From the NCBI GenBank assembly GCA_955652855.1, contig CATPCN010000365.1:1-7333 (forward strand): a stretch of DNA of 7,333 nucleotides, read 5' to 3'. Below the pieces are notes generated by a model. The model was not told where the DNA came from. It did no database searches and saw nothing but the letters and a program-made list of their open reading frames with translations. The translations under genes were made by a program, and so were the position numbers. Positions within the stretch are counted from its first letter, which is position 1; every line of letters begins with the position of its first letter. The DNA comes from an uncultured Chthoniobacterales bacterium. GTDB lineage: Bacteria > Verrucomicrobiota > Verrucomicrobiae > Chthoniobacterales > UBA10450. Below are positions 5,777 to 7,333 of this stretch, piece by piece.

Positions 5777-5825
5777 TGGTAGGCCGTGCAGGGATCGAAC
5801 CTGCGACCAACGGATTAAGAGTCCG
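5777..5825 (-). other. 3' part of tRNA-Lys(CUU): attachment-site core
   Basis: On the minus strand this reads as a tRNA from the anticodon stem to the 3' end. It shows the stem CGGA, the loop CTCTTAA with anticodon CTT (complement of 5817-5819), the closing stem TCCG, a variable region, a T arm GCAGG-TTCGATC-CCTGC, the acceptor strand ACGGCCT, discriminator A, and CCA at 5777-5779. A matching 5' acceptor strand (AGGCCGT) and D arm are absent: the upstream bases (5826-5860) are unrelated and AT-rich. It is therefore a truncated copy, not a working tRNA gene. Identity beginning at the anticodon stem is typical of integrases that cross over in the anticodon loop and restore the tRNA's 3' half from the element. 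The CCA end faces int and the broken end faces the exonuclease gene. Confidence 0.85.
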
Positions 5826-6020
5826 GAGATCGCCTCGTTAGATATCATATAGTTACGCTCGTTTTTCCCTAATTGAAACGCGAGATTTGCGCCGTTACAC
5901 ACCAGTTATGATCGATCGTTTTAGGGAGAAATGGGTGTCGATCCAAGTCGCTCACCCATGAGTCATCTTGAAGTGAAGAAGGTACGCGCCGATACATCGA
6001 CGCGTACCCATATGCCGAGT
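5826..6020. other. Non-coding segment between exonuclease stop and tRNA fragment
   Basis: No gene is supported in these 195 bases. The stretch next to the tRNA fragment (about 5835-5885) is AT-rich. An inverted repeat, ATGGGTG (5931-5937) and CACCCAT (5953-5959), has a 15-base spacer, and GATCGATC lies at about 5910-5917. A near-perfect 28-base palindrome at 5981-6008 is listed separately. If the tRNA core is an attP, this would be its other arm and could carry integrase or accessory-factor sites. Confidence 0.4.
5981..6008 (-). terminator. 28-base palindrome 12 bases after the exonuclease stop, possible terminator
   Basis: Arms GGTACGCG (5981-5988) and CGCGTACC (6001-6008) pair perfectly. 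After one C/A mismatch, CGAT (5990-5993) and ATCG (5996-5999) pair across a 2-base loop. On the minus strand the structure starts 12 bases beyond the exonuclease TAA and is followed by TTCTTCACTTC, which is only moderately T-rich. It could end the recombination operon before the attachment site. The strong symmetry would also suit a protein-binding operator. Confidence 0.4.
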
Positions 6021-6875
6021 TTACGGAGCGCTCACTCGCGTCTCCATCCTTGGCGCACTGCGATATTGCTCCAGGTCCCTTCCTCGCAGCTCTTCGATCT
6101 TCGAATAGTCGATCGAGCCCTTGCGCCAGTAGCGCGTCACGGTCACGCCGCACCCCGCTTCGCTCGAGTGGCTGGTGAGCGCGATCAAGCGCCCCTTTGC
6201 GTCGTCGAGCGTTCGTTGCACTTGGTCCGAGGCTCGTTTGGCTTCTATATAGACCTGTGCCGCTTCGGCCCACTCCGCATCGTCGCGCTGGCGGACATCG
6301 CCCTTCGAAAGCGGTGGCGGCTGGTCGCTGCGGACGTACTCCATAAACCGATCCCATTCCTGGTGGATGGTGTCCCAAGTCGCGGGCTCGGGCTTCTGCT
6401 CCAGCAGGATGCCTTCGTTGCCGTCAAACACATACAGATGGGCGAGCTCGGCTTTACTGACCAAGAGTTGCGTCTGGATCTGCCAGTAGACGTGGACCGG
6501 CACCCGGCCGCTACGGGCCTCCTGCAGCAGCTTCGAATCCTTGCTTTTCGGACACTTGATCTCCAGCACGAGGTTTCCGTCAAGCGTGATGCCATCGAGT
6601 GAAGCGCTGTACTCGCCGTCCACCAACACCAAGGGCTGCATCAATTGCCCGGTGAGCCCCTCATACGCCTCCCGCGCCGCGGGCTCCAGTTGGGTTCCAT
6701 GCGCCATCGCAGCGGTTACCTCGGGCTGTGTCCTGCCGGTCCGCACCTGCCACAGCTCGAAAGGTGTCATCCACGGACTCAGGCCAACGACGACCGGGGT
6801 CTCCGAGGCATTGCGGTGCGCGAGTCGATGTTGGCGCCACTCCGGGCTGCCTTGAACGAGTTTGACGATGTTCAT
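6021..6875 (-). CDS. YqaJ-type phage exonuclease (lambda exonuclease family)
   Basis: This 284-aa protein is a PD-(D/E)xK nuclease of the YqaJ/lambda Exo type. Such enzymes degrade the 5' strand of double-stranded ends so that an annealing protein can load on the 3' overhang. The family entry motif GSPEWRQHRL is at 9-18. It is followed by HGTQLEPAARE with Glu64 at 59-69, the catalytic SLDG with Asp94, LEIKCPKS with Glu105 and Lys107, and YWQIQTQL at 130-137. The second half (about 170-250) is charged and helical, then GVTVTRYWRKGSIDYSKI gives the usual family ending. The start is ATG 6873-6875 with GGAGG at 6881-6885. It overlaps the stop of the upstream annealing-protein gene as ATGA, so the two are translationally coupled. 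All catalytic residues are present and the length is normal. Confidence 0.9.
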   Translation of the reverse strand: MNIVKLVQGSPEWRQHRLAHRNASETPVVVGLSPWMTPFELWQVRTGRTQPEVTAAMAHGTQLEPAAREAYEGLTGQLMQPLVLVDGEYSASLDGITLDGNLVLEIKCPKSKDSKLLQEARSGRVPVHVYWQIQTQLLVSKAELAHLYVFDGNEGILLEQKPEPATWDTIHQEWDRFMEYVRSDQPPPLSKGDVRQRDDAEWAEAAQVYIEAKRASDQVQRTLDDAKGRLIALTSHSSEAGCGVTVTRYWRKGSIDYSKIEELRGRDLEQYRSAPRMETRVSAP

Positions 6876-7333
6876 GCCGCCCTCCGCTGTTTTTCCAATG
6901 ACGTAATCGCCCGGCTGGCCGAGTGGCTGCTGAGCTCAGCCAACGCGGCCACGCCGAAATAGTCCAGAACCTTGCCGATGTCGCTGCCGGTCTCGTCGAT
7001 CAACCGCTCGATGTGCCGCAGCTGCGCGGGTGAGGCCTTGGAGCCGTTGATTGGCGCTACCGGTACCTTGGGTGGGGTCGGCGTGGGATTCTCGACGGGC
7101 TTGTCGGCTTCTGGAAGATCTTCGCCTGCGTAGATATAGAGCCCAAGCCCGAATAACGCTGCGGCCTTCACGAGGGCCCGTTGCATCGCAGTGTTCACGG
7201 CGAACGAATCCGGATTCGCGATCGCCCTGTTGCGGTGGTCCATCACTGGAAGCTGCATGGTTCTCGATTGCCCAAATGCGGTGACAGTGCAGAACACAAT
7301 GGCGGTCCCGTCGGCAAGCGTCAGGTATGGGGC
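6872..7333 (-). CDS. DUF1071-family single-strand annealing protein, 5' end outside window
   Basis: The frame is open to the right edge and 153 C-terminal residues are visible. A GTG at 7295-7297 is an internal codon rather than the start, because the residues before it (YLTLADGTAIV) continue the domain. The visible core contains LPVMDHRN (28-35 of the visible part) and NTAMQRALVKAAALFGLG (47-64) followed by LYIYAGEDL. This is the signature region of DUF1071, a group of phage annealing proteins functionally like RecT and Redβ. A proline-rich linker (about 78-96) leads to a small C-terminal helical domain (SPAQLRHIERLIDETGSDIGKVLDYFGV and on) seen at the end of several annealing-protein families. 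It would coat single-stranded DNA and promote annealing together with the exonuclease gene that overlaps its stop codon. Confidence 0.85.
   Translation of the reverse strand, partial: APYLTLADGTAIVFCTVTAFGQSRTMQLPVMDHRNRAIANPDSFAVNTAMQRALVKAAALFGLGLYIYAGEDLPEADKPVENPTPTPPKVPVAPINGSKASPAQLRHIERLIDETGSDIGKVLDYFGVAALAELSSHSASRAITSLEKQRRAA

Noticed and set aside
5625..5852. A + strand frame across the tRNA fragment, ending in GRPCRDRTCDQRIKSP and a short tail
   Set aside because: The ending is the well-known false protein produced by translating the reverse complement of a tRNA 3' end. There is no protein domain or ribosome binding site.
5869..6378. A 169-codon minus-strand frame overlapping the exonuclease gene
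   Set aside because: It is out of frame with the exonuclease, whose catalytic motifs are clear, and it runs through the palindrome and non-coding segment with a composition typical of a shadow frame.
7295..7297. GTG as the start of the annealing-protein gene
   Set aside because: The frame stays open to the window edge and the upstream residues continue the DUF1071 domain, so this is an internal valine.

Overview
The window reads as mobile DNA from a Gram-negative, probably gammaproteobacterial host. It has moderately high GC, strong AGGAGG-type ribosome binding sites, GTG starts and a tRNA fragment with an encoded CCA end. A link to Xanthomonadales is only an impression from the look of the intergenic DNA and is weakly supported. 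No housekeeping gene is visible.

Layout, left to right. (1) 1-240, + strand: the C-terminal end of a probable phage small terminase subunit, cut by the window edge. (2) 241-771: a repeat-rich region between convergent genes. It holds a small predicted lipoprotein gene on the minus strand (296-430), three copies of an 11-bp direct repeat, an AT-rich inverted repeat and a pyrimidine tract. (3) 772-5480, all minus strand: int (tyrosine recombinase), an unknown 231-aa gene, an AlpA-like winged-helix gene, an unknown 97-aa gene and a large primase-polymerase/DUF3987 replication protein. Most of these genes overlap by 1 to 8 bases and look like one operon. The one real gap lies before the AlpA-like gene and carries two adjacent palindromes. 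(4) 5481-6020: non-coding attachment region centred on the 3' part of a tRNA-Lys(CUU), from anticodon stem to CCA, with no 5' half. (5) 6021-7333, minus strand: a recombination pair, a DUF1071 single-strand annealing protein (cut by the right edge) followed by a YqaJ/lambda-type exonuclease with ATGA overlap.

How it fits together. The integrase would act at the tRNA-Lys core, with the AlpA-like protein as a possible excision or regulatory partner. The PrimPol/DUF3987 protein would replicate the element, and the repeat-rich DNA just beyond its 3' end is a reasonable place to look for an origin. The set Int, AlpA, PrimPol, plus a small terminase with no large terminase next to it, resembles phage satellites of the PICI type. 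An ordinary temperate phage is also possible.

The orientation of the tRNA fragment is informative. Its CCA end points to int and its cut end points to the exonuclease. This fits either an intact attP of one circular element or the junction of two elements stacked in the same tRNA gene. The window alone cannot decide between these.
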